This document shows positions 1 through 7,581 of a stretch of DNA of 46,378 bases, piece after piece (position 1 is the stretch's first letter; each line of letters starts with the position of its first letter). Source of the DNA: Patescibacteria group bacterium (GTDB taxonomy: Bacteria; Patescibacteriota; Patescibacteriia; Patescibacteriales; WJLG01); the NCBI GenBank assembly GCA_028707065.1, contig JAQTUZ010000011.1, forward strand, positions 1-46,378. The letters are read 5' to 3'. The notes under the pieces are model-generated. The model ran no database searches. It worked only from the letters and a program-made list of their open reading frames with translations, and was not told the origin of the DNA. A program made the translations under genes and the position numbers.

Positions 1-1
1 C

Positions 2-82
2 GGCCAGGAAAAACCCGACTTCGTCTTAGTGCTTGGCCAAGACGCGGACAAAACCAACTCGGGAACGGCGAATACACAGTAA
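2..82 (+). CDS. C-terminal tail of a gene entering from the left
   Basis: Only the last 26 codons are in the window, in frame 2, ending at TAA (80-82). The tail reads as a short hydrophobic strand (DFVLVLGQD) followed by a polar Ser/Thr/Asn-rich end. Such a strand near a C-terminus resembles the last strand of the LytR_C domain found after LytR-CpsA-Psr proteins, but this is a guess from nine residues. Codon use (gac, gcg, acc) is like the neighbouring genes. The gene's identity needs the sequence upstream. Confidence 0.4.
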   Translation, partial: GQEKPDFVLVLGQDADKTNSGTANTQ

Positions 83-210
83 GCAAAAAGTAATAAGTTA
101 AAAGTAAAAAATTGGGGTTAACTATCCCTGTTTTTTATTTAAAAACATTACTAGTATATTAGTTAATTGGTTAATTGGTTGAAGCTGTTTTTATTTCCGA
201 TAAAAATAAA

Positions 211-355
211 TTAATTCCCCTTGTAGCACGCATTGAAAAATTTTGGATAAGACGCGCAGCGTCCCAAAATTTGTCCTTGCGCGCAGTTTTTCTTGTCCCG
301 TCATTTTTGCGGGATGCGCCACTTTTTTTAAAAAAAGTGGCAAAGATTTTTGATG
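211..355 (+). repeat. Mosaic dispersed repeat, copy A (simplest copy)
   Basis: This block recurs at 34621-34819 (same strand) and 7301-7528 (opposite strand). Shared core words in order are GCACGCATTG, AAAATTTTGGA, GACGCGCAGCGT, CCCAAAATTTG, GCGCGCA and a closing hairpin GCCACTTTTTTT/AAAAAAAGTGGC followed by AAAGAT. Copy A lacks the palindromes that copies B and C carry after GCAGCGT, so it may show the empty state. A 61-codon open frame crosses it but is only the translation of the repeat. Confidence 0.8.
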
Positions 356-411
356 AATAGCCTTTTTTTATCTATTGCTACATCTAATTTTCTCCTCTAT
401 ACTTGAAATAT

Positions 412-1968
412 ATGCCTAAAACTAAGAAAAAATTGCCCTTGGTGGTCATTTTCGGCCGGACCAATGTGGGTAAATCCACGCTTTTCAACACTTTGGTCGA
501 AAAGCACCAGGCGATCGTCTCCGATATCGCCGGCACGACCCGCGACAGCAACGTCAATATCGTCCGCTGGGGCGGTTTTGCTTTTGAATTGATCGATACC
601 GGCGGCATCATCAACCCTAACGAGGAAACACTTTTCGATAAACGCAAACCTATATCGACTGAAAACCCACCCCGCCTCGCCGGGCTCGGCACCCCTCCCA
701 AGAGGGGAAGCGGCAAAGAGATCAAAACCGAGGAAGAGATCAATATCAAAGTCCAAAAACAGGCGGTGCAATATTTAAAGTTAGCCGACCTGGTACTTTT
801 TGTCGTTGATAATAAAACCGGCATTTTGCCTGCCGACCGGCAAATGATCAATGTCTTGCGGAAAAATTTGACCGGCGAAATCGAAAAAAAAATAATGCTC
901 GTTGCCAATAAAGTCGATTCACAGGCGCAACAGGCTGACGCGGCTGAATTCAACAAACTCGGTTTGGGCGAACCGTTTATGATTTCCGCCGTGACCGGTT
1001 CAGGCACCGGCGATCTTTTGGATCTCATTGCCAAATTCTTGAAAAAGAAAAAATTGTCCGTCAAAGAAAAAACCGAGGAAGAGGAAAAAATCTCCGTCTG
1101 CATGCTGGGCAAACCGAACGTCGGCAAATCCTCGCTTTTGAATTCTTTGTTAGGTTATGAAAAAGTGATCGTCTCGCCGATTCCCCATACGACCCGCGAA
1201 CCGCAGAACACCGAATTGGAATATCTGGGCAAAAAAATTATTTTAATCGACACAGCCGGAATCTCCCAGCACGCGCACCAGGCCGAAGGTTTGGAAAAAT
1301 ACGGCGTGGAAAAATCTCTGGCCACGTTGCGCCGCTCGGATATCGTCTTGCTTGTTTTGGATATTAATGAAATTTTAACCCATCAGGATGCCAAACTGGT
1401 CGAAGAAATCGTGGAAGCCGGCAAAAGTTTGATCATCATCGCCAATAAATGGGACTTGGTCAAAGAAAGGAATACTAAAAAATATACGGCGGAAATTCGC
1501 GATCATTTTCCTTTTGCCAATTGGGCGCCGATCCAATTCGCTTCGGCCAAGACCGGCGAGAAGGTACAGAAAATATTTGATCTGATTCTGGAATTGGAAG
1601 CGGCCAGAAAAATCCAATTATCCAATTCACAGTTGGCGCATTTTCTTTCCAAGATCGTCAAAATCCACCGCCCGGCCAAAGGCAAAGGAACGCGGCCGCC
1701 GCATATTTATGAATTCAAACAGGAGGGCATCGACCCGCCGGTTTTTGAAGTCCGCATCGGCCCCGATGACAATCTGCATTTTTCCTATACCCGCTTTATC
1801 ATTAATCAATTGCGCGAGAAATACGGCTTCAACGGCGTGCCGATCAAAATTTTTGTGTCGAACAAACCGAAAGTTCACGGCCAAATGGGCTTGCCCGGCC
1901 GCAAGCGCGCCATCCCCGGCCGCCCGCCGGCCGTACCGAGAAGATTCAGGGCGGCAAGACGGAAATAA
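412..1968 (+). CDS. der: GTPase Der (EngA), ribosome assembly
   Basis: Der is the double-GTPase-domain protein needed to mature the 50S subunit. The first P-loop is GRTNVGKS (residues 15-22), unusual in having Thr where Pro is normal; the second is GKPNVGKS (from about 233). Both G3 motifs (DTGG, DTAG) and both G4 motifs (NKVD, NKWD) are visible, and a C-terminal KH-like domain precedes a basic tail. The start is set at ATG 412: the alternative TTG at 403 has no better ribosome site, and family members begin just before the first P-loop. At about 518 aa it is longer than usual. Part of the excess is an in-frame repeat insertion at residues 84-100, between G3 of domain 1 and the next conserved helix. 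pth follows after a large hairpin. Confidence 0.95.
   Translation: MPKTKKKLPLVVIFGRTNVGKSTLFNTLVEKHQAIVSDIAGTTRDSNVNIVRWGGFAFELIDTGGIINPNEETLFDKRKPISTENPPRLAGLGTPPKRGSGKEIKTEEEINIKVQKQAVQYLKLADLVLFVVDNKTGILPADRQMINVLRKNLTGEIEKKIMLVANKVDSQAQQADAAEFNKLGLGEPFMISAVTGSGTGDLLDLIAKFLKKKKLSVKEKTEEEEKISVCMLGKPNVGKSSLLNSLLGYEKVIVSPIPHTTREPQNTELEYLGKKIILIDTAGISQHAHQAEGLEKYGVEKSLATLRRSDIVLLVLDINEILTHQDAKLVEEIVEAGKSLIIIANKWDLVKERNTKKYTAEIRDHFPFANWAPIQFASAKTGEKVQKIFDLILELEAARKIQLSNSQLAHFLSKIVKIHRPAKGKGTRPPHIYEFKQEGIDPPVFEVRIGPDDNLHFSYTRFIINQLREKYGFNGVPIKIFVSNKPKVHGQMGLPGRKRAIPGRPPAVPRRFRAARRK
662..709 (+). repeat. Palindromic repeat cassette inserted in frame in der
   Basis: The 46-48 bp here are, by eye, identical to the reverse complement of 7237-7282 in an intergenic region, and related to cassettes at 9600-9750, 17888-17934 and 31924-32082. 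The unit carries the inverted repeat CCCCTC/GAGGGG plus a GC-rich arm. It is translated as PRLAGLGTPPKRG inside Der domain 1, without breaking the frame. Confidence 0.85.
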
Positions 1969-1971
1969 AAC

Positions 1972-2072
1972 ATGATGCGAATCCGCTAATGGGCGCGAAT
2001 GCCGCAAATCAATGCGAATATTTTATTAGCATCCATTCGCGGCATTCGCGTAAATTTGCGGATTAGCATCAT
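1972..2072. repeat. Long imperfect hairpin between der and pth
   Basis: The two arms, about 45-50 nt each, start with ATGATGCGAATCCGC and end with the matching GCGGATTAGCATCAT; the core word GCGAATGCCGC recurs inverted inside. No T-run follows, so this looks like a palindromic repeat made of GCGAAT words and not a simple terminator. A similar word set lies at 17571-17620. Confidence 0.75.
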
Positions 2073-2081
2073 ATTAAAAAT

Positions 2082-2621
2082 ATGAAAATAATAGTAGGCT
2101 TAGGTAACCCGGGCCAGGAATACGAAAATACGCGCCACAATTCCGGCTTTATGCTGGTCGATAAATTAGCCGCCGATGCCGGAGCGACTTGGAAATTCAA
2201 CAAGCACTTCAAGGCCGAGCTGGCCGAAAGCCGGGGCGTTTTTTTCGTGAAACCGCAAACTTTTATGAATGAATCGGGCGTCGCGGTCGCTTTAGTCCTG
2301 TCTTATTATAAATTGCTTCCCAAAACTTTGGGAATTTTGAAAGCCAAAGGCGCCGATCTGTCCCAAATATTAACCGTCATTCATGATGATCTGGATATTG
2401 AATTCGGCACCTACAAAATTTCCGTTGATTCCCGCTCGGCCGGGCATAAGGGCGTGCAATCGATCATTGATCATCTCAAGACCAAAAATTTCCAGCGCAT
2501 CCGCCTCGGCATCAAATCCGCCGACCGCGGCCAAATTCCGGCCGACAAATTCGTCTTGATGAAATTCAGCAATGAGGAAAAAGAAAAAATCGGTAATTTA
2601 ATTAGAACTATAAAAATTTAA
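2082..2621 (+). CDS. pth: Peptidyl-tRNA hydrolase
   Basis: Pth releases tRNA from peptidyl-tRNAs that fall off the ribosome. The 179-aa frame has the family signature throughout: GLGNPG (N9), NTRHNSGF with the catalytic His19, FMNESG, the HDDLD segment with the catalytic Asp, and GHKGVQSI. The length is slightly below the usual 185-195. Between the helix after FMNESG and the HDDLD strand there are about 16 extra residues, whose DNA contains a perfect 8-bp inverted repeat (2317-2334). This may be another small palindrome insertion. No clear Shine-Dalgarno site precedes ATG 2082. Confidence 0.95.
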   Translation: MKIIVGLGNPGQEYENTRHNSGFMLVDKLAADAGATWKFNKHFKAELAESRGVFFVKPQTFMNESGVAVALVLSYYKLLPKTLGILKAKGADLSQILTVIHDDLDIEFGTYKISVDSRSAGHKGVQSIIDHLKTKNFQRIRLGIKSADRGQIPADKFVLMKFSNEEKEKIGNLIRTIKI

Positions 2622-2624
2622 TTT

Positions 2625-2700
2625 TTGCTTTGCCATGCGGCAGTCTCCCGATCAGGGGGCTGCCGCAGTCCGCCGACGCGAGACTGCGGCATGGCGAAAA
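2625..2700. repeat. Palindromic element, AGTCTCGC family (left of Nudix gene)
   Basis: The ends are inverted (GCCATGCGGCAGTCTC against GAGACTGCGGCATGGC) around an inner GGGGGCTGCCGCAGTCC stretch. A second member lies just after the Nudix gene (3124-3206), and a short member sits inside the radical-SAM gene (43803-43830). An open frame reads from here into the Nudix gene, but that is accidental. Confidence 0.75.
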
Positions 2701-2719
2701 CTCTAATCACCAAATATTT

Positions 2720-3115
2720 ATGGTGCGCAACGTAGCCGTTATAATTCTTTTCGACAAAGATAAAAAAATATTGCTCCAGCATCATGCGGATAATTTAAGA
2801 TTGACGCCTGGCTATTGGGCATTTTTCGGCGGCCCGATCGAAGATGGAGAAACTCCGGAGCAAGCCGTAAAACGAGAGGCTCTGGAAGAATTAGAATACC
2901 CGCTTAGCAATCCAAAACTAATAATGAAGCAAAACTTTTTATCACACGGCGACAATAACGAAAAATATGTTTTTATGGAAGAGTATGATCTGAATAAAAA
3001 AATCACTTTGGGCGAAGGGCAAGATTTGGGCTGGTATGCTCTTCCTGAAGCAACCCAATTAAAAATTTTCGGCCACGATCTGGAAGTTCTCAAATACATT
3101 GCAAACAAATACTAA
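2720..3115 (+). CDS. Nudix hydrolase
   Basis: A 131-aa protein starting at ATG 2720; upstream in-frame codons lie in a palindromic repeat, so the longer frame from 2630 is rejected. The Nudix box is visible as GPIEDGE, then seven residues, then REALEELEY. It matches GX5EX7REUXEEXGU except that the last Gly is Glu. Nudix enzymes cleave nucleoside diphosphates linked to another group; the substrate cannot be read from the sequence. The gene is bracketed by two members of the same palindromic family and has neither a clear ribosome site nor an operon partner. Confidence 0.85.
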   Translation: MVRNVAVIILFDKDKKILLQHHADNLRLTPGYWAFFGGPIEDGETPEQAVKREALEELEYPLSNPKLIMKQNFLSHGDNNEKYVFMEEYDLNKKITLGEGQDLGWYALPEATQLKIFGHDLEVLKYIANKY

Positions 3116-3123
3116 AAACCTAT

Positions 3124-3206
3124 TTGCCTTGTCGCAGTCTCGCCTCGGACTGCGACGCGACCGCAATCAGCAGCAGTCCGCGGCGAGACTGCTGCATGGC
3201 AAAAAC
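3124..3206. repeat. Palindromic element, AGTCTCGC family (right of Nudix gene)
   Basis: Two hairpins lie in tandem: GTCGCAGTC/GACTGCGAC (3130-3155) and CAGCAGTC/GACTGCTG (3170-3193). They share the AGTCTCGC/GCGAGACT words with the element at 2625-2700. Confidence 0.75.
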
Positions 3207-3644
3207 CGCAAAACAAAAAAACCGGCCTCGAACCGGATTTTATTTTAAATTTTTTACTTTTTGTTTTTTACTTTTTGCTTCTGCGTTCTGCCGCGCGCAA
3301 TTCTGCTTAAAAGCAAGGTTGCCCTTTTTAAAGCTAAGCCGAATCAAGGAGGGGCGATCCAACAAAGCTACTTTCAAGCAGAACTCCAGGCGCCAGTCCC
3401 CCCAGGCTGTCGTCAAATATTAATCTTTCGTGATACAATAGATAACGTTCGCTTTGCCGCTTGCTTTACGGCGAGTGAATGAACAAGGAGGAATGCATCC
3501 ACAAACCGATAAAACAGGCGGCAAGCCGAACGCTAAAAATCGTGAAATGAAAATATCAATTGTCGTATTATATTAACATAGTAAAAAATCCCGTCAAGTG
3601 CAAAATGATTATTGCTTTAATAATTCAAATATTAGCCAAATATT
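3207..3644. other. Gene-free stretch with a large inverted repeat
   Basis: No convincing gene is seen. Small open frames here have no start context or family resemblance. A weak terminator-like AAACCGG/CCGGATTTT lies at about 3218-3243, then a run of TTTTTACTTTTT words. At 3444-3534 a 20-nt arm (AACGTTCGCTTTGCCGCTTG) pairs imperfectly with 3515-3534, enclosing about 50 nt. This could be a structured RNA or a decayed repeat; it matches no RNA family that I recognise. Confidence 0.4.
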
Positions 3645-4745
3645 ATGAATTTTGCCGATAAAAATTATTTGGTCGCCCTGACTTATTTTCGAAAATTCGG
3701 CCCGGTCAGCTTGAAAAAATTAAAAAATTATTTTCCTTCCTGGCAAAATATTTTTCATGCTCCGGTTGGAGAAATCGTTCGCGCCGGAATCGAAGAAAAA
3801 ACCGCGCTGGAATTTTCTCAAGAGAGAAAAAATATCGTGCCGGAAAAAATCGCCGAATATTTGGCGCGGGAAAATATCCAGACCATTTCGCTTGAGGAAG
3901 ATGAATATCCCGAATTGCTTAAAGAAATATTTTATCCGCCTTTTCTTCTGTATTATAAAGGTGATCTTGCGCTTAATGGCCTGAAAACTTTGGCCGTGGT
4001 CGGCGCGCGCAAATGCACTTATTACGGCCAGCAGGCGATCGAAAAAATAATTCCGCCGCTGGTCGCCCACAAGATATTAATAGTCAGCGGTTTGGCGATC
4101 GGCATTGATTCGCTGGCGCAATTGGAAACAGTTAAGGCAGGCGGCCGGACGATCGCCGTGCTTGGGTCAGGAATTGATAAAAAAAGCATCTATCCGGCGC
4201 AAAACTTATTGCTCGCCGAACAAATTATCGCCCGAGGCGGAAGCGTAGTTTCCGAATTTCCTCCCGGCACTCCGCCGCTCCGGCAAAACTTTCCCCAGCG
4301 CAATCGGATCATCGCCGGATTAGCCCAAGCAACGCTCGTTGTCGAGGCCAACCAGAAATCCGGTTCGCTCATCACGGCGCGCTTCGCCTTGGAAGAAGGC
4401 CGCGAGGTCATGGCCGTGCCAGGAAACATCTTTTCTCCGTCTTCCGAAGGCCCGAATAACTTAATAAAATCAGGGGCAAAACCAATATTTTCCGCTGATG
4501 ATATTTTGGAATCTTTTGGATTTTTTTCCGAAAAAAATCCGGAAAATTCTCCCAAAGATTTCTCGCAATTCAACATCGATGAAAGGAAAATTCTGGAAAA
4601 ATTATCCTGCGAACCGATTCATACTGACGAACTCATCCGCGCCACTCAACTTGACACAAAAATAATAAATAGTACACTAACAATATTGGAACTGAAAAAA
4701 GCCGTAAAAAATGTCGGCGGCGGGAATTACATACTAGCTAATTAG
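3645..4745 (+). CDS. dprA: DNA-processing protein DprA
   Basis: DprA binds incoming single-stranded DNA and loads RecA during natural transformation. The 366-aa frame has an N-terminal helical (SAM-like) part. Its Rossmann-type core shows VVGAR, SGLAIGIDSLAQ, GSGID and the long conserved block SEFPPGTPPLRQNFPQRNR, followed by SGSLITA and AVPGN. A short winged-helix-like C-terminus (about 300-366) ends the protein. The ATG at 3645 fits the family start. topA follows after about 100 bp of low-complexity palindrome, an order (dprA-topA) common in many bacteria. Confidence 0.95.
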   Translation: MNFADKNYLVALTYFRKFGPVSLKKLKNYFPSWQNIFHAPVGEIVRAGIEEKTALEFSQERKNIVPEKIAEYLARENIQTISLEEDEYPELLKEIFYPPFLLYYKGDLALNGLKTLAVVGARKCTYYGQQAIEKIIPPLVAHKILIVSGLAIGIDSLAQLETVKAGGRTIAVLGSGIDKKSIYPAQNLLLAEQIIARGGSVVSEFPPGTPPLRQNFPQRNRIIAGLAQATLVVEANQKSGSLITARFALEEGREVMAVPGNIFSPSSEGPNNLIKSGAKPIFSADDILESFGFFSEKNPENSPKDFSQFNIDERKILEKLSCEPIHTDELIRATQLDTKIINSTLTILELKKAVKNVGGGNYILAN

Positions 4746-4851
4746 AATCTTTTCATAAAAAAACCTATATTGTTAAATTGTTGCATTGCTACATTGTTAA
4801 AACTTTAACTTCGTTGCGCAACAATGTAACAATTTAACAATGTAACCATTT

Positions 4852-7110
4852 ATGGATCTAATCATCGTTGAATCTCCAACTAAGGCTAAAACCATCACCA
4901 AATTCTTGGGCAAAGGTTTTACCGTCGAATCTTCCTACGGCCACGTGCGCGATCTCCCTAAAAGCGAGATGGGTATTGATATTGAGCACGATTTCGCGCC
5001 TTCCTATATTATACCGACCGCGGCCAGAAAAAATGTCACTAAATTGAAAAAATTGGCGGCCAAAGCCGACAAAGTCATACTCGCGACCGATGAAGACCGC
5101 GAAGGAGAAGCGATCGCCTGGCATTTGCTGGAAGCTTTGGATATTCCGGCCGAAAAAACCGAACGCATCGCCTTCCATGAAATCACCAAGGAAGCGATCG
5201 AAGAAGCTTTGAAAACTCCGCGCGAACTGGATCTGAACCTGGTCGATGCCCAGCAGGCGCGCCGCATTCTGGATAGATTAGTCGGCTATGAACTCTCCCC
5301 TTTCCTTTGGAAAAAAGTCGCCCGCGGCTTGTCCGCCGGCCGCGTCCAATCAGTCGCCGTCCGCTTGATCGTTGAAAAAGAACGGGAAATCCAGGCCTTC
5401 AAACCGGAAGAATATTGGGATATCTTGGGTAAATTCTTGACTGCCAAGAGTGAAAGCTTTGAAGCGTCGCTCAACAAGATCGACGGCAAGACCGTGGAAA
5501 AATTGGCCATCAAGAGCAAAGAAGAAGCTGATAAGATTTTAGCCGATCTGAATAATGCTAAATATATAGTAGCCGGTGTCGAACAGAAGCAAAGCAAAAA
5601 AAATCCGCCCGCCCCGTTCACCACTTCGACCCTGCAGCAGGCGGCCAACTCGATCCTGGGCTTTTCCGCCAAACAGACGATGATGATCGCCCAGCAATTA
5701 TATGAAGGTACGGAAATAGCCGGCGAGGGCCAGGTCGGTTTGATCACTTACATGAGAACCGACTCGCTGAATTTATCGATAAAATTCCTGACTGACGCCC
5801 AGGCTTATTTGAAAAATAATTTTGACGCTAAATATCTAATCGCCGAGCCGCGGACATTCAAGACCAAGAGCAAGGGCGCCCAAGAAGCGCATGAAGCGAT
5901 CCGCCCGACCGAAGCCAGCCGCGCTCCGGAATCTTTGGAAGCATCGCTTACTCCCAACCAATTCAAGCTATATAAATTGATCTGGCAAAGAGCTATTGCC
6001 TCGCAGATGCCGGAAGCGATCGTCAACTCGGCTTCGATCAATATCGACGCGCAAAATACTCCTTATCAATTCCGCGCCACCGGTCAGACTTTGGTGTTCG
6101 ACGGCTATCTGAAGATCTATCCGGAAAAAACTTCCGACAATATTCTGCCGACCGTGGCGGAAAAAGAAGAGGTTAAGCTTGAATCGCTCGGCGGCGAACA
6201 GCATTTTACCAAGCCGCCAGCCCGCTATTCCGACGCGACCTTGGTCAAACAACTGGAAGAATACGGCATCGGCCGCCCTTCCACTTACGCGCCGACCATC
6301 GCCACGATCATTGAAAGAAATTATGTCGAGCGCGATGATGCCAAGAAATTAAAGCCGACCGAGATCGCCTTTGTCGTCAATGATCTCTTAGTGGCGCATT
6401 TTCCTCAGATCGTTGATTTTAAATTTACCGCTGATATGGAAAATAATCTGGACGCGGTCGCCGAAGGCGAAAAGAAATGGCAGCCGGTGATCAATGATTT
6501 TTATCAGCCCTTCCATAAAAATTTAACGGCCAAATATGACGAGGTCGATAAGAATAAAATTATGCCTGAAGAAAAATCCAACGAAGTCTGCGACAAATGC
6601 GGTTCGCCGATGATCATTAAGACCGGCCGCTATGGAAAATTCCTGGCCTGTTCCGGTTTCCCCAAATGCAAGAACATCAAATCGATGGACAAAAACAAAG
6701 ACGGCAAAAACGACGGCCAGGACGAAAAGATCACCGCGCAGATGGACGCCCTAAAAGAAAAATACAAAGCCGAGGTCTGCGAAAAGTGCGGTTCGCCGAT
6801 GATCATCCGCAACGGCCGCTTCGGTATGTTCCTCGCCTGCTCCGCCTACCCGAAATGCAAGAATATCAAGAATATGGAAGAGAATAAGGTCGGCACCGGC
6901 ATCACCTGCCCGGCCTGCGGCAAAGGCGAAATAGTGCAAAAACGCTCCCGCCGCGGCATCTTCTACGCCTGCAACAATTATCCTGAATGCAAGAACGCCT
7001 ACTCCGGCAAACCGGTTGAAGAGAAATGCCCCGAGTGCGGCGCACTCTTAATGGAAGGCAAAGACGGCCTCAAATGCTCGAGCAAGGAGTGTGAATACGA
7101 GAAGAAGTAA
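4852..7110 (+). CDS. topA: DNA topoisomerase I
   Basis: TopA relaxes negative supercoils through a covalent Tyr-DNA link. The 752-aa protein starts directly with the Toprim strand (IIVESPTKAKTI). It has the acidic Toprim motif (TDEDREGEAIAWH) and the catalytic tyrosine in GLITYMRTDS at about Y300. After residue 580 come three four-Cys zinc ribbons (CDKCG..., CEKCG..., CPACG...) and a fourth, shorter CPEC...C...C element. The first two ribbons are nearly identical, suggesting an internal duplication. A rho-independent terminator follows at 7172-7199. Confidence 0.97.
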   Translation: MDLIIVESPTKAKTITKFLGKGFTVESSYGHVRDLPKSEMGIDIEHDFAPSYIIPTAARKNVTKLKKLAAKADKVILATDEDREGEAIAWHLLEALDIPAEKTERIAFHEITKEAIEEALKTPRELDLNLVDAQQARRILDRLVGYELSPFLWKKVARGLSAGRVQSVAVRLIVEKEREIQAFKPEEYWDILGKFLTAKSESFEASLNKIDGKTVEKLAIKSKEEADKILADLNNAKYIVAGVEQKQSKKNPPAPFTTSTLQQAANSILGFSAKQTMMIAQQLYEGTEIAGEGQVGLITYMRTDSLNLSIKFLTDAQAYLKNNFDAKYLIAEPRTFKTKSKGAQEAHEAIRPTEASRAPESLEASLTPNQFKLYKLIWQRAIASQMPEAIVNSASINIDAQNTPYQFRATGQTLVFDGYLKIYPEKTSDNILPTVAEKEEVKLESLGGEQHFTKPPARYSDATLVKQLEEYGIGRPSTYAPTIATIIERNYVERDDAKKLKPTEIAFVVNDLLVAHFPQIVDFKFTADMENNLDAVAEGEKKWQPVINDFYQPFHKNLTAKYDEVDKNKIMPEEKSNEVCDKCGSPMIIKTGRYGKFLACSGFPKCKNIKSMDKNKDGKNDGQDEKITAQMDALKEKYKAEVCEKCGSPMIIRNGRFGMFLACSAYPKCKNIKNMEENKVGTGITCPACGKGEIVQKRSRRGIFYACNNYPECKNAYSGKPVEEKCPECGALLMEGKDGLKCSSKECEYEKK

Positions 7111-7171
7111 TTAGTTGATTAGTTAATTGGTTAATTAGTTTTAAAAATTTCAAGTTCTCTCTATAAAAAAA

Positions 7172-7199
7172 TCGTCTGCCTAGGGTAGACGGTTTTTTT
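7172..7199 (+). terminator. Terminator of topA
   Basis: The stem CGTCTGCC/GGTAGACG, with a 3-4 nt loop, is followed by seven Ts. Confidence 0.85.
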
Positions 7200-7200
7200 G

Positions 7201-7282
7201 TCCCCCTCCTTACGAAGGAGGGGCTAGGGGTGGTTTTCCCCTCTTGGGAGGGGTGCCGAGCCCGGCGAGGCGGGGTGGGTTT
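7201..7282. repeat. Two adjacent CCCCTC/GAGGGG cassettes
   Basis: A short hairpin CCCCTCCTT/AAGGAGGGG (7203-7223) is followed by a full cassette (7237-7282). That cassette's reverse complement equals the in-frame insert in der. Confidence 0.8.
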
Positions 7283-7300
7283 ATTCCTCTGACATTATTT

Positions 7301-7528
7301 CAAAAATCTTTGCCACTTTTTTAAAAAAAAGTGGCGCAAATAACACACCCCGCCCTCGCTAATCGCTCGGGCACCCCTCTCGAGAGGGGACTTGCGCGCT
7401 GAACAAATTTTGGGACGCTCCGCTATGAAACCTAGCCCCGCCGCTGGCGGGGCACGGTTTCCTTGCCCCGCCAGCGGCGGTGGTACGCTGCGCGTCTAAT
7501 CCAAAATTTTCCAATGCGCACTACAATG
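7301..7528 (-). repeat. Mosaic dispersed repeat, copy C with two nested cassettes
   Basis: Read on the minus strand it follows copies A and B. After GACGCGCAGCGT it carries a palindrome module (GGAAACCGTG ... CTAGGTTTCATAGCGGAGCGT) that itself encloses CCCCGCC/GGCGGGG. After GCGCGCA it carries a CCCCTC/GAGGGG cassette (about 7343-7391). It ends with the same GCCACTTTTTT hairpin. Confidence 0.8.
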
Positions 7529-7581
7529 AATATTATTTAAAAAAATCGCCAACAATTTGCTAACGATTTTTTTAAAAATGA

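Noticed and set aside
175-360. 61-codon open frame
   Set aside because: It is the translation of mosaic repeat copy A and recurs as non-coding DNA at 7301 and 34621.
2630-2719. Longer N-terminus for the Nudix protein
   Set aside because: The extension is encoded by a palindromic repeat; the family start fits ATG 2720.
3124-3482. Two overlapping open frames of 99 and 73 codons
   Set aside because: They lie in palindromes and low-complexity DNA, with no ribosome site or family resemblance.
3260-3640. SRP, tmRNA, RNase P or 6S RNA gene
   Set aside because: None of the conserved core sequences of these RNAs could be found here or at 25363-25578.
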